Below, piece after piece: positions 24,601-32,323 of a stretch of DNA of 33,510 nucleotides. The position numbers and the translations under genes are program-made. Source of the stretch: Pseudomonadota bacterium. Its GTDB lineage: Bacteria > Pseudomonadota > Alphaproteobacteria > Micavibrionales > UBA2020. The stretch is from assembly GCA_021805245.1 (NCBI GenBank), contig JAJZFS010000107.1:1-33510 (forward strand), read 5' to 3'. Positions within the stretch are counted from its first letter, which is position 1; each line of letters opens with the position of its first letter. The notes under the pieces are model-generated. The model had not been told where the DNA came from. It saw nothing but the letters and a program-made list of their open reading frames with translations, and did no database searches.

Positions 24601-25332
24601 TTAAACCCGCCGGATGGAGGTGACTTCGCCGCGCCGCGCGATAACATCGCCCAGCGGCTCGATCACGGTTTTCATGTGCGTGCCGTTGGCATGAAGCAGG
24701 TTGACGTCGTCCGCCATCATGCCGACGTGTTTTCTGAAGAAGATGATGTCGCCGGCTTTCGGCGAATCGACGGCGCGGCCGATGGCGTGTTCCTGCACTT
24801 CCGAATCGCGCGGCGTTTTGAGGCCGGCGCGCCCGAGGCACACCTGCACCAGCCCCGAGCAGTCGATGCCGAAGCCGCTGCGCCCGCCCCAGTAATAGGG
24901 CGTTTCAAGGAATTTTTTCCCCGTGGCGATATGGTCTTTCTCGATGTGCCCGATGGCCTCTATGTGTTTTTTAAAAATCCAGTGTCCGCCCTCCATTTGC
25001 ACGAAGTCCTGCCCGATGTCGGTGACCTTGATCAGGCTGCCGAAGCTCAAAGCGCCCCTGAAGGCCGATTTGACCGAGGGCGAGACATAGGTGTTGCTGC
25101 GCGCCGTGACGACGATATGCGTCGGCGTGGTAACCTCTTCCGTCAGGTGGCGGCTTTCTATGTATCCGGCATAGCCGTCGTGCGCGCAGGTGCCTTTGCA
25201 CCAGCCGTCTTCTTCTTCCGTGACGTCGAACAACTCGCCCATGACCAGCTGCGTCTCGAATTTGCCGCGCAGGACGTCCAAATCCGGCACGCCGTGGATG
25301 TCGGCGACGGGGCTGGCGATCTGGAATTGCAT
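24601..25332 (-). CDS. NlpC/P60 (C40) peptidoglycan endopeptidase with SH3-like domains
   Basis: This 243-residue protein cleaves peptide cross-bridges or stem peptides of peptidoglycan. Two SH3-like segments occupy about residues 1-125 (VMGELFDVTEEEDGWCKG with GYIESRHL, and later KVTDIGQDFVQMEGGHWIF). The NlpC/P60 domain follows, with catalytic Cys158 in GIDCSGLVQ, His202 in KHVGMM and His214 in NLLHANG. TPYYWGGRSGFG precedes the cysteine as usual. No signal peptide is seen, which is common for the alphaproteobacterial version beside leucyl aminopeptidase and suggests turnover of wall peptides in the cytoplasm. GGAGGGGG lies just upstream of ATG 25332; the longer open frame runs back into the aminopeptidase gene. 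Confidence 0.9.
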   Translation of the reverse strand: MQFQIASPVADIHGVPDLDVLRGKFETQLVMGELFDVTEEEDGWCKGTCAHDGYAGYIESRHLTEEVTTPTHIVVTARSNTYVSPSVKSAFRGALSFGSLIKVTDIGQDFVQMEGGHWIFKKHIEAIGHIEKDHIATGKKFLETPYYWGGRSGFGIDCSGLVQVCLGRAGLKTPRDSEVQEHAIGRAVDSPKAGDIIFFRKHVGMMADDVNLLHANGTHMKTVIEPLGDVIARRGEVTSIRRV

Positions 25333-25352
25333 TGATTTCCCCCTCCGGCGGT

Positions 25353-26750
25353 TTATTTTTTGCCGAATGTCCTCTGTATCATGTCGAACACCGCGCGCAG
25401 GCCGAGCGCCTCGCCGCCTTCGGGCCGCCCGGGTTTGGCGGACGGGTTCCACGCGAAGGTGTCAATATGCACCCACGGAATGTCCGCGTCGACGAATTTT
25501 TCAAGGAACAGCGCGGCAACGCTTGCGCCCGCAAAACTGTTGGGGCTGACGTTGTTGCTGTCGGCAATCTTGCTGTTGAGCCAGGCTTTGTAAGGCTGCC
25601 ACAACGGCATGCGCCACAGCGGGTCTTCGACCCGTTGCGCGGATTTCAGCAGCGCGCCGGCGATGCGGCCGTTGTTGCAGAACATCGCGGGCAGGTCAGG
25701 CCCGAGGGCGATGCGCGCCGCGCCCGTCAGCGTGGCGAAATCGACGATCAGGGCGGGTTTTTCGCTGCTTGCTTCAGCGAGCGCGTCGGCAAGGACGAGG
25801 CGGCCTTCGGCATCGGTGTTGCCGACTTCGACGCTAAGACCCTTGCGCGTTTTAATGATGTCGCCCGGACGGTAGCTGTTGCCGCCGGTGGAATTTTCCA
25901 CCGCAGGCACCAGCACGCGCAAATGGACGGGCAGTTTGTGCGCCATGATCATCTGCGCGAGGCCGAAGACATGCGCCGCGCCGCCCATGTCCTTTTTCAT
26001 CAACAGCATGCCGGATGAGTTTTTAAGGTCGAGCCCGCCGGTATCGAAGCACACGCCCTTGCCGACCAGCGCCACGCGCGGGTGTTTCGGGTTGCCCCAG
26101 CGGATGTCGATCAGGCGCGGCTTGCGCGGGCTGCCCTTGCCGACCTCATAGATGGCGGGGTAGTTTTTCTTCAAAAGGTCTTCGCCGGTGATGACGGTCA
26201 CACGCGCGTTTTTGAAAGATGCGGCCAGTTTCTTTGCCGCGGCCGCAAGTTCTGCGGGGCCCATGTCGTTGGCGGGCGTGTTGACGAGATCGCGCACCAG
26301 CGTGACGGCTTCGATCGTGGCTTCGACGGTTTTCTTGTCGGCGGAAGCAGGCCATATGAGTCGCGCGTAATTTTTATCGTTTTTCCTGTAGCGGTCGAAA
26401 CGGTAGCAGCCGAGCGCCCAGCCGATGCAGATTTGCGTGGCGTCCGCACGGGTCAGGCGCTGGTCGATATAATATCCGGCGGCATTGTCCTGCAGCTGCG
26501 CGGGCAGGCCCGCATAAATATAAAGAGTGCCTTCGGCGCGCTTTTTTTCGGGCACGCCGAACAGCACGCGTTCGACCGCGCCGTTCTCGTCCGGCAGGGT
26601 CAGAAGCGATCCTGCGGCGGCGGTAAAACCCGCGGCGGCAATCCAGTTTTTCCTCGATTGGCTTTGTTTTTTCAGCCATTTCTGCAATGTGGCGGTATCG
26701 ACGGGCGTGATGGGAATCGATTTCGGCGACGTCTTGTTCAAAAAGGGCAT
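25353..26750 (-). CDS. leucyl aminopeptidase family protein (M17)
   Basis: This 465-residue cytoplasmic two-metal aminopeptidase removes N-terminal residues from peptides. The M17 signature NTDAEGRLVLADAL is at about residues 305-319. Metal-binding and catalytic segments VGKGVCFDTGGLDLK and MKKDMGGAA come earlier (about 232-258). The final domain contains ADSNNVSPNSFAGASVAALFLEKF and the WVHIDTFAW segment. The N-terminal third is less conserved, as is normal. It lies 20 bases upstream of the NlpC/P60 gene on the same strand; together they may degrade wall-derived or other peptides. AAAGG precedes the ATG. Which of the M17 subfamilies (PepA or PepB) it belongs to is not clear. Confidence 0.92.
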   Translation of the reverse strand: MPFLNKTSPKSIPITPVDTATLQKWLKKQSQSRKNWIAAAGFTAAAGSLLTLPDENGAVERVLFGVPEKKRAEGTLYIYAGLPAQLQDNAAGYYIDQRLTRADATQICIGWALGCYRFDRYRKNDKNYARLIWPASADKKTVEATIEAVTLVRDLVNTPANDMGPAELAAAAKKLAASFKNARVTVITGEDLLKKNYPAIYEVGKGSPRKPRLIDIRWGNPKHPRVALVGKGVCFDTGGLDLKNSSGMLLMKKDMGGAAHVFGLAQMIMAHKLPVHLRVLVPAVENSTGGNSYRPGDIIKTRKGLSVEVGNTDAEGRLVLADALAEASSEKPALIVDFATLTGAARIALGPDLPAMFCNNGRIAGALLKSAQRVEDPLWRMPLWQPYKAWLNSKIADSNNVSPNSFAGASVAALFLEKFVDADIPWVHIDTFAWNPSAKPGRPEGGEALGLRAVFDMIQRTFGKK

Positions 26751-26905
26751 GGCGGCCTTTGCAAGGGATATACATGGGCGCGTGGAATAAGGCGAAAATG
26801 CCCTTCAATCGCGCGGCGGGGCGTCTGTCCCCCGCTGTGCCCAGTATACAACGGGCTTTCGTTCACGTAAATATTTAGTTATGTAAACGGTAGCTTTAAA
26901 AAGTC

Positions 26906-26935
26906 TTGACGGAGCTTGTTTTCTTGACATATGTT
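26906..26935 (+). promoter_or_regulatory. probable promoter of rpmB
   Basis: TTGACG (26906-26911) and TATGTT (26930-26935) are 18 bases apart. The transcript would start about 30 bases before the rpmB ATG. Confidence 0.4.
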
Positions 26936-26970
26936 GCCCGTCTATGAGTTTTTCGAGAAGGATGAAGATA

Positions 26971-27318
26971 ATGTCGAGACGTTGTGAAATAACGGGAAAA
27001 GGGCCCATGGTCGGCAATAAGGTTTCCCATGCCAACAACAAGACCAAGCGCCGTTTCCTGCCCAACATGCAGGAAGCCTCGTTTTTCAGCTCCGGTTTGA
27101 AGAAGAGCATTACAGTCACCTGCACCACGAACGGCATCCGTACGGTCGAGCATAAAGGCGGTATTGACGCTTTCCTGCTGGGCACCGCGCCGACGAAGCT
27201 GCCGCTGCGCCTGCGTAAGATTCGCAAGCAACTGGTCGCCAAGGTCGGCAAGCCCGAACCGGCACCGAAGAAGCCGCGCCGCACGGTTAAAAAGGCCGCG
27301 GACAAAAAGACCGCCTAA
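26971..27318 (+). CDS. rpmB: 50S ribosomal protein L28
   Basis: This 115-residue ribosomal protein matches L28: [31 protein letters not shown] at the start, then RVT-type strands and a KGGIDAFLL segment. The chosen ATG gives the canonical [10 protein letters not shown] start and follows AGAAGGA; an upstream frame from 26944 adds nine unrelated residues. The C-terminal 25 residues are a Lys/Pro/Ala-rich tail longer than in E. coli (78 residues) but of a kind seen in alphaproteobacteria. It is monocistronic by the promoter and terminator around it. Confidence 0.95.
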   Translation: MSRRCEITGKGPMVGNKVSHANNKTKRRFLPNMQEASFFSSGLKKSITVTCTTNGIRTVEHKGGIDAFLLGTAPTKLPLRLRKIRKQLVAKVGKPEPAPKKPRRTVKKAADKKTA

Positions 27319-27341
27319 CCGGAACGAATTTCAGAGCTTTT

Positions 27342-27376
27342 AAAGCCCATTTGCCGTAAGGCAAATGGGCTTTTTT
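27342..27376 (+). terminator. intrinsic terminator of rpmB
   Basis: A 14-bp stem (27342-27355 with 27360-27373) closes on a GTAA loop and ends in a run of six T. It lies 23 bases after the rpmB stop. Confidence 0.92.
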
Positions 27377-27493
27377 CGTATGTCCGTCTTCCGTGCCTTA
27401 TGAAATTAAAAAATCCTTTTATTCAAGCTGGTTGGAAACTGTTCATTAACCAGTTTTTGGTTATTTACATGCTAACAATAAAAGGAGTGGGAC

Positions 27494-29074
27494 GTGCAGT
27501 ACGCAAGGCAGCTTATGAGCGTTATCGATAAAGACGACATTTCAGGCACCGATGTTACCGATCGTGACTTTCGCGAATTTTTCATGAAGTCACCTGTCGG
27601 CCGCATGATTGTGGCCGTGGATCCGGAACATAAAGGCGCATATGCCGAGGTCAACGCCGCGGCGGCCGCTTATTTTGAAATGCCAAGAGAACATATGCTG
27701 GGCCGCACGCCGGCCGAGCTCTTCGAGGGCAAGGTGGCCGAACAGATGGAGCATGCCTTCCGCAACTGCATCAAGACGCGCAAGACGACGACGTTCAACG
27801 TGCTGCCGCGCTTTCCCGGCGGCGTGAAGGTGCAGACGTTTATCCTCAGCCCGATTTTCGACGCGGCCGGCGCGGTGCATTACATTGACGTGACGATCCG
27901 CCCCGATATGGCCGACAGCATGCACTTGCAGCACGAGCGCGACGACGCGCTGATGCTGATGACGGCGCTGTTCGACGCGAGCGGCATGAGCATCATCGTG
28001 ACGGACCATCACGGGCGCATCGTGCGCGTCAACGACATGTTCCTGAAAGAATACGGCTGGAAGCGCGACAATCTTCTGGGCGAGGAATTTCTCATGATCG
28101 TCCCGCCGGAAGACCGCGCGCTGTCACGGCGCCTGCACGCGGCGTTTATCGACCACGGGCGGCAGGGCTCGCGCGAGGTGCAGCTGGTGCGCAAGGACGG
28201 CAGCGTCGCCGACGTGGTCATCACCACCGCGCTTCTGGAACTGAGCCAGAAGCGGCGCTTCATGGTCTCGGCCATCCGCGACATCACGGAGCGCAAGCAT
28301 CTGTTGAACTCGATGAAACGCGCCAAGGAGGAGGCGGATTCCGCCAATCGCGCCAAATCGGCCTTCCTTGCCAACATGAGCCACGAGTTGCGCACGCCGC
28401 TCAACGCCATCATCGGCTTTTCCGAGCTGATGAAAAACCATCTTTTCGGGCCGCTCAACAACCCGAAATACGAAGAATATATGGAGGACATCCATTTCAG
28501 CTCCCGCCATCTGCTCGACATCATCAACGACGTGCTCGACATGTCGAAGATCGAGGCGGGCCGGGTCGAGCTGATCGAGAGCGAGGTCGCCATCAACGAG
28601 GTGCTCGATTCCGTCGTGCGCATCATGAACGACCGTGCCAAGACGCAATCCGTCGGCCTCGATTTCAAGGTCGACAAGGACCTGCCGCATATCAGGGCGG
28701 ACCAGCGGCTATTGCGCCAGATTCTCATCAATCTCGTATCCAACGGCGTCAAGTTCTCGCCCGTGGGCAAGAGCGTCAAGGTGCGCGCCTCCCTCAAGCC
28801 CGACAGGCACATCCGTATTTCCATTTCCGATCAGGGCTGCGGCATCCCCGCAGACAAGCTGAAGGTCGTGCTCGAGCCCTTCGGTCAGGTGAACGATCCG
28901 CGCCACAGCAGCGGACAGGGCACCGGTCTCGGCCTGCCGCTCGCCAAGGCGATGACAGAATTGCACGGCGGCTGGCTGACGATGGAATCGAAAGAAGGCA
29001 AGGGCACGACGGTGCATATCGACTTCCCGCCGGAGCGGACCCTTTCGGCCTACGCCCCAGTCAGCATCTTTTAG
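27494..29074 (+). CDS. cytoplasmic PAS-domain sensor histidine kinase
   Basis: This 526-residue kinase lacks membrane helices. Two PAS domains cover about residues 25-135 and 155-270 (the second with IIVTDHHGRIVRVNDMFLKEYG and RDITERK). The HisKA domain carries the phospho-acceptor His297 in NMSHELRTPLNAIIGFSELM. The ATPase domain shows the N box NLVSNGVKFSP, G1 SDQGCGIP and G2 GTGLGLPLAKA. No receiver domain is fused and no response regulator lies beside it, so its partner is elsewhere. The start is GTG with GGAG seven bases upstream. DUF1491 and prfC follow with three-base gaps, suggesting one operon. The signal is unknown. Confidence 0.92.
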   Translation: MQYARQLMSVIDKDDISGTDVTDRDFREFFMKSPVGRMIVAVDPEHKGAYAEVNAAAAAYFEMPREHMLGRTPAELFEGKVAEQMEHAFRNCIKTRKTTTFNVLPRFPGGVKVQTFILSPIFDAAGAVHYIDVTIRPDMADSMHLQHERDDALMLMTALFDASGMSIIVTDHHGRIVRVNDMFLKEYGWKRDNLLGEEFLMIVPPEDRALSRRLHAAFIDHGRQGSREVQLVRKDGSVADVVITTALLELSQKRRFMVSAIRDITERKHLLNSMKRAKEEADSANRAKSAFLANMSHELRTPLNAIIGFSELMKNHLFGPLNNPKYEEYMEDIHFSSRHLLDIINDVLDMSKIEAGRVELIESEVAINEVLDSVVRIMNDRAKTQSVGLDFKVDKDLPHIRADQRLLRQILINLVSNGVKFSPVGKSVKVRASLKPDRHIRISISDQGCGIPADKLKVVLEPFGQVNDPRHSSGQGTGLGLPLAKAMTELHGGWLTMESKEGKGTTVHIDFPPERTLSAYAPVSIF

Positions 29075-29077
29075 AAC

Positions 29078-29413
29078 ATGACGGAGAGACTGCCCACGGA
29101 GCTTCTGGTCGCAGGTTATCTCCGCCAGTGCATGACGGCAGGCATTCCCGTTTATATCGTCCATAAAGGCGCGCCTGCGGCGGGCACGGTCACGGTGCGC
29201 ATCGTCCTGCAAGACAAGACGGTCAAAATCCTCAACCAGAGCCGCGATATGGACGGCAATCTGGGCTGGAGCAGCCCTTTTGACAGTGAAACCGTTGACG
29301 AACCCCGCGCCGACCAGTATATCCGGAAGGTCGTCGCGCGCGACCCCGATGTCTGGGTGATCGAGGTCGAGAACGCAGACGGCAAGAATCCGTTTGAAGG
29401 AAAAACATTCTAA
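29078..29413 (+). CDS. DUF1491 family protein
   Basis: This 111-residue protein matches the alphaproteobacterial DUF1491 family: an N-terminal LLVAGYLRQCMTAGIPVYIVHKG segment and a C-terminal ADQYIRKVVARDPDVWVIEVEN motif. The family has no established role. It lies in a tight run between the histidine kinase and prfC, three bases from each. No signal or membrane segment is visible. Confidence 0.8.
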   Translation: MTERLPTELLVAGYLRQCMTAGIPVYIVHKGAPAAGTVTVRIVLQDKTVKILNQSRDMDGNLGWSSPFDSETVDEPRADQYIRKVVARDPDVWVIEVENADGKNPFEGKTF

Positions 29414-29416
29414 GCC

Positions 29417-31006
29417 ATGACTATGAACGACGAAATTCACCGCCGGAGGACCTTTGCCATCATCTCGCACCCTGACGCGGGGAAAACGACGCTGACCGAA
29501 AAGCTGCTGCTGTTCGGCGGCGCGATCCAGATGGCGGGCACGGTCAAGGCGCGGCGCGACATGCGCATGGCGCGCTCGGACTGGATGAAGGTCGAGCAGG
29601 AGCGCGGTATCTCGGTCGCCTCGTCGGTCATGACGTTCGAATACGACGGCATCAAGTTCAACTTGCTCGACACCCCCGGCCACGAGGATTTCTCGGAAGA
29701 TACCTACCGCACGCTCACGGCGGTGGACAGCGCGATCATGGTCATCGACCACGCCAAGGGCATCGAGGCGCAGACGCGCAAATTGTTCGAAGTTTGCCGT
29801 TTGAGGGATTTGCCGATCATCACCTTCATCAACAAGCTCGACCGCGAGGGGCGGGACCCGTTCGACCTGCTCGACGAGATCGAGCAGAAGCTGGCGCTCG
29901 ACGTTTCGCCCGCCAGCTGGCCGATCGGCATGGGCAAGGAATTTCTCGGCTGCTACGATATTCTCGACGATCAACTCATGCTCATGGCGCGGAGCAAAGG
30001 CACGACATTGGGCGAGGCGGAGCAGTGCAAGGGGCTGGATGATCCCAAACTGGATAAATTGCTGCCCGAACACGCGGCGGCCAAATTGCGCGAGGATGTT
30101 GCAATGGTGCGCGGCGCCTGCAAGCCGATGGACGTGAAATCCTACCGCGAAGGGCATTTGTCGCCGGTGTTTTTCGGCTCGGCGCTCAATAACTTTGGTG
30201 TACGCGAGCTTTTGGGCGGCTTGAAGCAGTTCGCCCCGCCGCCGCAGCCGCAACCTGCCGTCGAACGCACGATCGAAACGACGGAGAATAAAGTCACCGG
30301 CTTCGTCTTTAAAATTCAGGCGAACATGGACCCGAAACACCGCGACCGCATCGCCTTCACGCGCCTCAGCTCCGGCCATTTCAAGCGCGGCATGAAGCTC
30401 AACCACGTGCGCGCGGGGAAGCAGATCACCGTACACAACCCTTTGCTGTTCTTCGCGCAGGAGCGCGAGGTGGCGGAGGAGGCCTTCGCGGGCGACATCA
30501 TCGGCATTCCCAATCATGGTAACTTGCGCATCGGCGATACGCTGACCGAGGGCGAAAGCCTGCATGTCACGGGCATTCCGAGCTTCGCGCCGGAATTTCT
30601 GCAGCGCGTGCGTCTAGATGACCCGTTGAAGGCGAAACATCTCGGCGAGGCGTTGCTGCAACTGGCGGAAGAAGGCGCGGCACGGGTCTTCAAGCCGCGG
30701 ATGGATTCAAGCTGGGTGGTGGGCGTCGTCGGGCCGCTGCAATTCGAGATTCTCGCCGACCGCATCCGCACCGAATACAACCTGCCCGTCCACTTCGAGC
30801 AGACGGCGCTATACACCGCGCGCTGGCTGGAATCGGACGACAACGGCGCGATGGAGAAATTTGTCGCGCAGAACCTGCCCAATATCGCGGAGGATCACGA
30901 CGGAAACCCCGTCTTTCTCGCGCGCAATGCGTGGCATCTCGACAATGCGAATGAAAACTGGCCGCAGATTAAATTTTTGGCGACCAGGGAACAATCAAGC
31001 CGGTAA
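29417..31006 (+). CDS. prfC: peptide chain release factor 3 (RF3)
   Basis: RF3 is the GTPase that recycles RF1 and RF2 from the ribosome after termination. The 529-residue length is normal. G1 is SHPDAGKTTL, G3 DTPGHEDFSEDTYRTL, and G4 NKLDREGRDP. The RF3-specific segments WPIGMGKEFLGCYD, PVFFGSALNNFGVRELL and the C-terminal GVVGPLQFEILADRI are present. The segment ARRDMRMARSDWMKVEQERGISV holds switch I. It begins three bases after the DUF1491 stop. Its last 38 bases overlap the tail of the converging unknown gene. Confidence 0.95.
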   Translation: MTMNDEIHRRRTFAIISHPDAGKTTLTEKLLLFGGAIQMAGTVKARRDMRMARSDWMKVEQERGISVASSVMTFEYDGIKFNLLDTPGHEDFSEDTYRTLTAVDSAIMVIDHAKGIEAQTRKLFEVCRLRDLPIITFINKLDREGRDPFDLLDEIEQKLALDVSPASWPIGMGKEFLGCYDILDDQLMLMARSKGTTLGEAEQCKGLDDPKLDKLLPEHAAAKLREDVAMVRGACKPMDVKSYREGHLSPVFFGSALNNFGVRELLGGLKQFAPPPQPQPAVERTIETTENKVTGFVFKIQANMDPKHRDRIAFTRLSSGHFKRGMKLNHVRAGKQITVHNPLLFFAQEREVAEEAFAGDIIGIPNHGNLRIGDTLTEGESLHVTGIPSFAPEFLQRVRLDDPLKAKHLGEALLQLAEEGAARVFKPRMDSSWVVGVVGPLQFEILADRIRTEYNLPVHFEQTALYTARWLESDDNGAMEKFVAQNLPNIAEDHDGNPVFLARNAWHLDNANENWPQIKFLATREQSSR

Positions 31007-31655
31007 CCTCGCGCTTTTCGCGCGGCATGAGAAGCGTGCGGACTGCGGTCCTGAAATGCCGCATCGCTGTGTTGGGCGGCCGTGACGCGTGGCGGAACTC
31101 GTCACGCAGCGGGTTCATGTCCGCCAGTTGTTCGGCGGAGAGCAGCGTGCGTCGCGTTCCGGATTCCGACTGGCCGAGCATGCGCTTTTGCACCAGCAAT
31201 ACGTTGAGTAGATTTTCAAGGTCGGGGCGCTGGCGCAATCCTTCGTCGATGATGGTGAAGTGCGAAAGCGAAAGCGCGTAGCGGTCTCCCGCCGTATCGG
31301 TCTCGTCGCAGTCGAGCGCCTGACCGATCGCGCCGAGCGGCATGTTGGACGGGTGGTGCAGGTTGTTCCACGTTCTTTCCGCATCCTGCAGGTCGGCATG
31401 TGCCGCTTGCCATTCGGGTGAACAGCTGGCGGCGACGGTCTCCCACAGCTGGTCGCTGGTCAGGCTGGTATAACTGCTCTTGAGCGCGCTCTGGACGCGG
31501 ACGATGAGATCCTGATTTTGGTCGGCCCATTCGGCCAGTTCGTCGGGAAGGCCGATAAGAATCGCTGTGCTGGGATGATTTCCGGTGCCGGAAAGCGCTT
31601 CGTCGTCCGTGATATCGTCTTGCAAACCCACAATGCCCTCGCCGTATACAGTCAT
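30969..31655 (-). CDS. hypothetical protein, no recognised family
   Basis: This 228-residue frame encodes a mostly helical, soluble, acidic N-terminal region (EGIVGLQDDITDDEAL) and a basic C-terminus (RHFRTAVRTLLMPREKREV). No signal peptide, membrane helix or known motif is visible. The gene fills the space between prfC and the SUF regulator, and its strand is opposite to prfC, whose tail it overlaps by 38 bases. No good ribosome site precedes the ATG, so the start is uncertain. The composition looks like real protein rather than a shadow frame, but function cannot be stated. Confidence 0.55.
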   Translation of the reverse strand: MTVYGEGIVGLQDDITDDEALSGTGNHPSTAILIGLPDELAEWADQNQDLIVRVQSALKSSYTSLTSDQLWETVAASCSPEWQAAHADLQDAERTWNNLHHPSNMPLGAIGQALDCDETDTAGDRYALSLSHFTIIDEGLRQRPDLENLLNVLLVQKRMLGQSESGTRRTLLSAEQLADMNPLRDEFRHASRPPNTAMRHFRTAVRTLLMPREKREVTGLIVPWSPKI

Positions 31656-31698
31656 TATGGATTTATTTGATTAAGAAAATTATAATTTTTCAGATTGT

Positions 31699-31733
31699 TT
31701 ATAAAAACGGTATTTTTATACCGCAATTTATAA
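31699..31733. promoter_or_regulatory. 35-bp inverted repeat in the divergent SUF regulator region
   Basis: TTATAAA (31699-31705) and CGGTAT (31708-31713) are mirrored by ATACCG (31718-31723) and TTTATAA (31727-31733) around a TTTT centre. It lies between the divergent unknown gene and the Rrf2-type regulator, about 40 bases upstream of a TATAAT box. It may be an operator or an AT-rich hairpin. Confidence 0.35.
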
Positions 31734-31773
31734 GATTATTTTTCGTTTTTCTCGCATTACAGGAAACTAGGGC

Positions 31774-31779
31774 TATAAT
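31774..31779 (+). promoter_or_regulatory. -10 box (TATAAT) of the SUF operon
   Basis: A perfect TATAAT lies 55 bases before the regulator ATG. No good -35 hexamer is found at 16-18 bases, which would fit a regulated promoter. Confidence 0.4.
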
Positions 31780-31834
31780 CCGCTTATATCAAAGATAGAA
31801 ACAGGACTTTTTTAGTACGATAAAGGAAGTAGCT

Positions 31835-32323
31835 ATGATAAAACTGGGAAAACTGACGGATTACGCAATCGCGGTCATGGGACAACTCGTACACGAGGCG
31901 GCCGACAGCCCCGCGCATGACAAGGAAGGCGCTATGAGCAGCAGCGCGCATTATCTTGCGAGCCGGACGGGTATCCCTGAGCCGACCATCGCCAAGGTTT
32001 TGAAGATGCTGGCCAAGGGCGGGCTTGTCACGTCGATGCGCGGCGCGGCGGGCGGCTATCGTCTGGCGAAGCCGGCGGATCAAATCTCCATCGGCGAGAT
32101 CATCGCCGTGATGGACGGGCCGATCGCGATTGTCGGTTGCGTCGAAGAGGACAAGGAGCATTGCAACATGTGGGAAACATGCCCGACCAAAGAAAACTGG
32201 GGCCGCGTTAACGATGCGATCAAGTCCGCGCTCGACGGCGTGAAACTGCAGGATATGTTGAGCACGCCCGCCTGCGGCAACGTGCCCGACTTTACGAAAG
32301 ATGTTGATGCCGATTGCGCCTGA
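31835..32323 (+). CDS. Rrf2-family Fe-S sensing regulator of the SUF system
   Basis: This 162-residue regulator has the Rrf2 winged helix: [18 protein letters not shown] at the start, recognition region [20 protein letters not shown] and wing [14 protein letters not shown]. Three cysteines, Cys102, Cys110 and Cys116, sit where IscR-type proteins bind an Fe-S cluster. An immediately downstream sufB identifies it as the SUF-operon regulator found in many alphaproteobacteria, likely sensing iron-sulfur status and controlling its own operon. AAAGGAAG precedes the ATG. Its 3' end overlaps sufB by about 17 bases. Confidence 0.92.
   Translation: MIKLGKLTDYAIAVMGQLVHEAADSPAHDKEGAMSSSAHYLASRTGIPEPTIAKVLKMLAKGGLVTSMRGAAGGYRLAKPADQISIGEIIAVMDGPIAIVGCVEEDKEHCNMWETCPTKENWGRVNDAIKSALDGVKLQDMLSTPACGNVPDFTKDVDADCA

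Noticed and set aside
26805-27305. 166-codon minus-strand frame opposite rpmB
   Set aside because: It lies on ribosomal protein L28 and its promoter; the translation has no features.
28709-30565. 618-codon open frame on the minus strand opposite the histidine kinase and prfC
   Set aside because: It is the mirror of strongly conserved plus-strand genes in GC-rich DNA and its translation has no recognisable domain.
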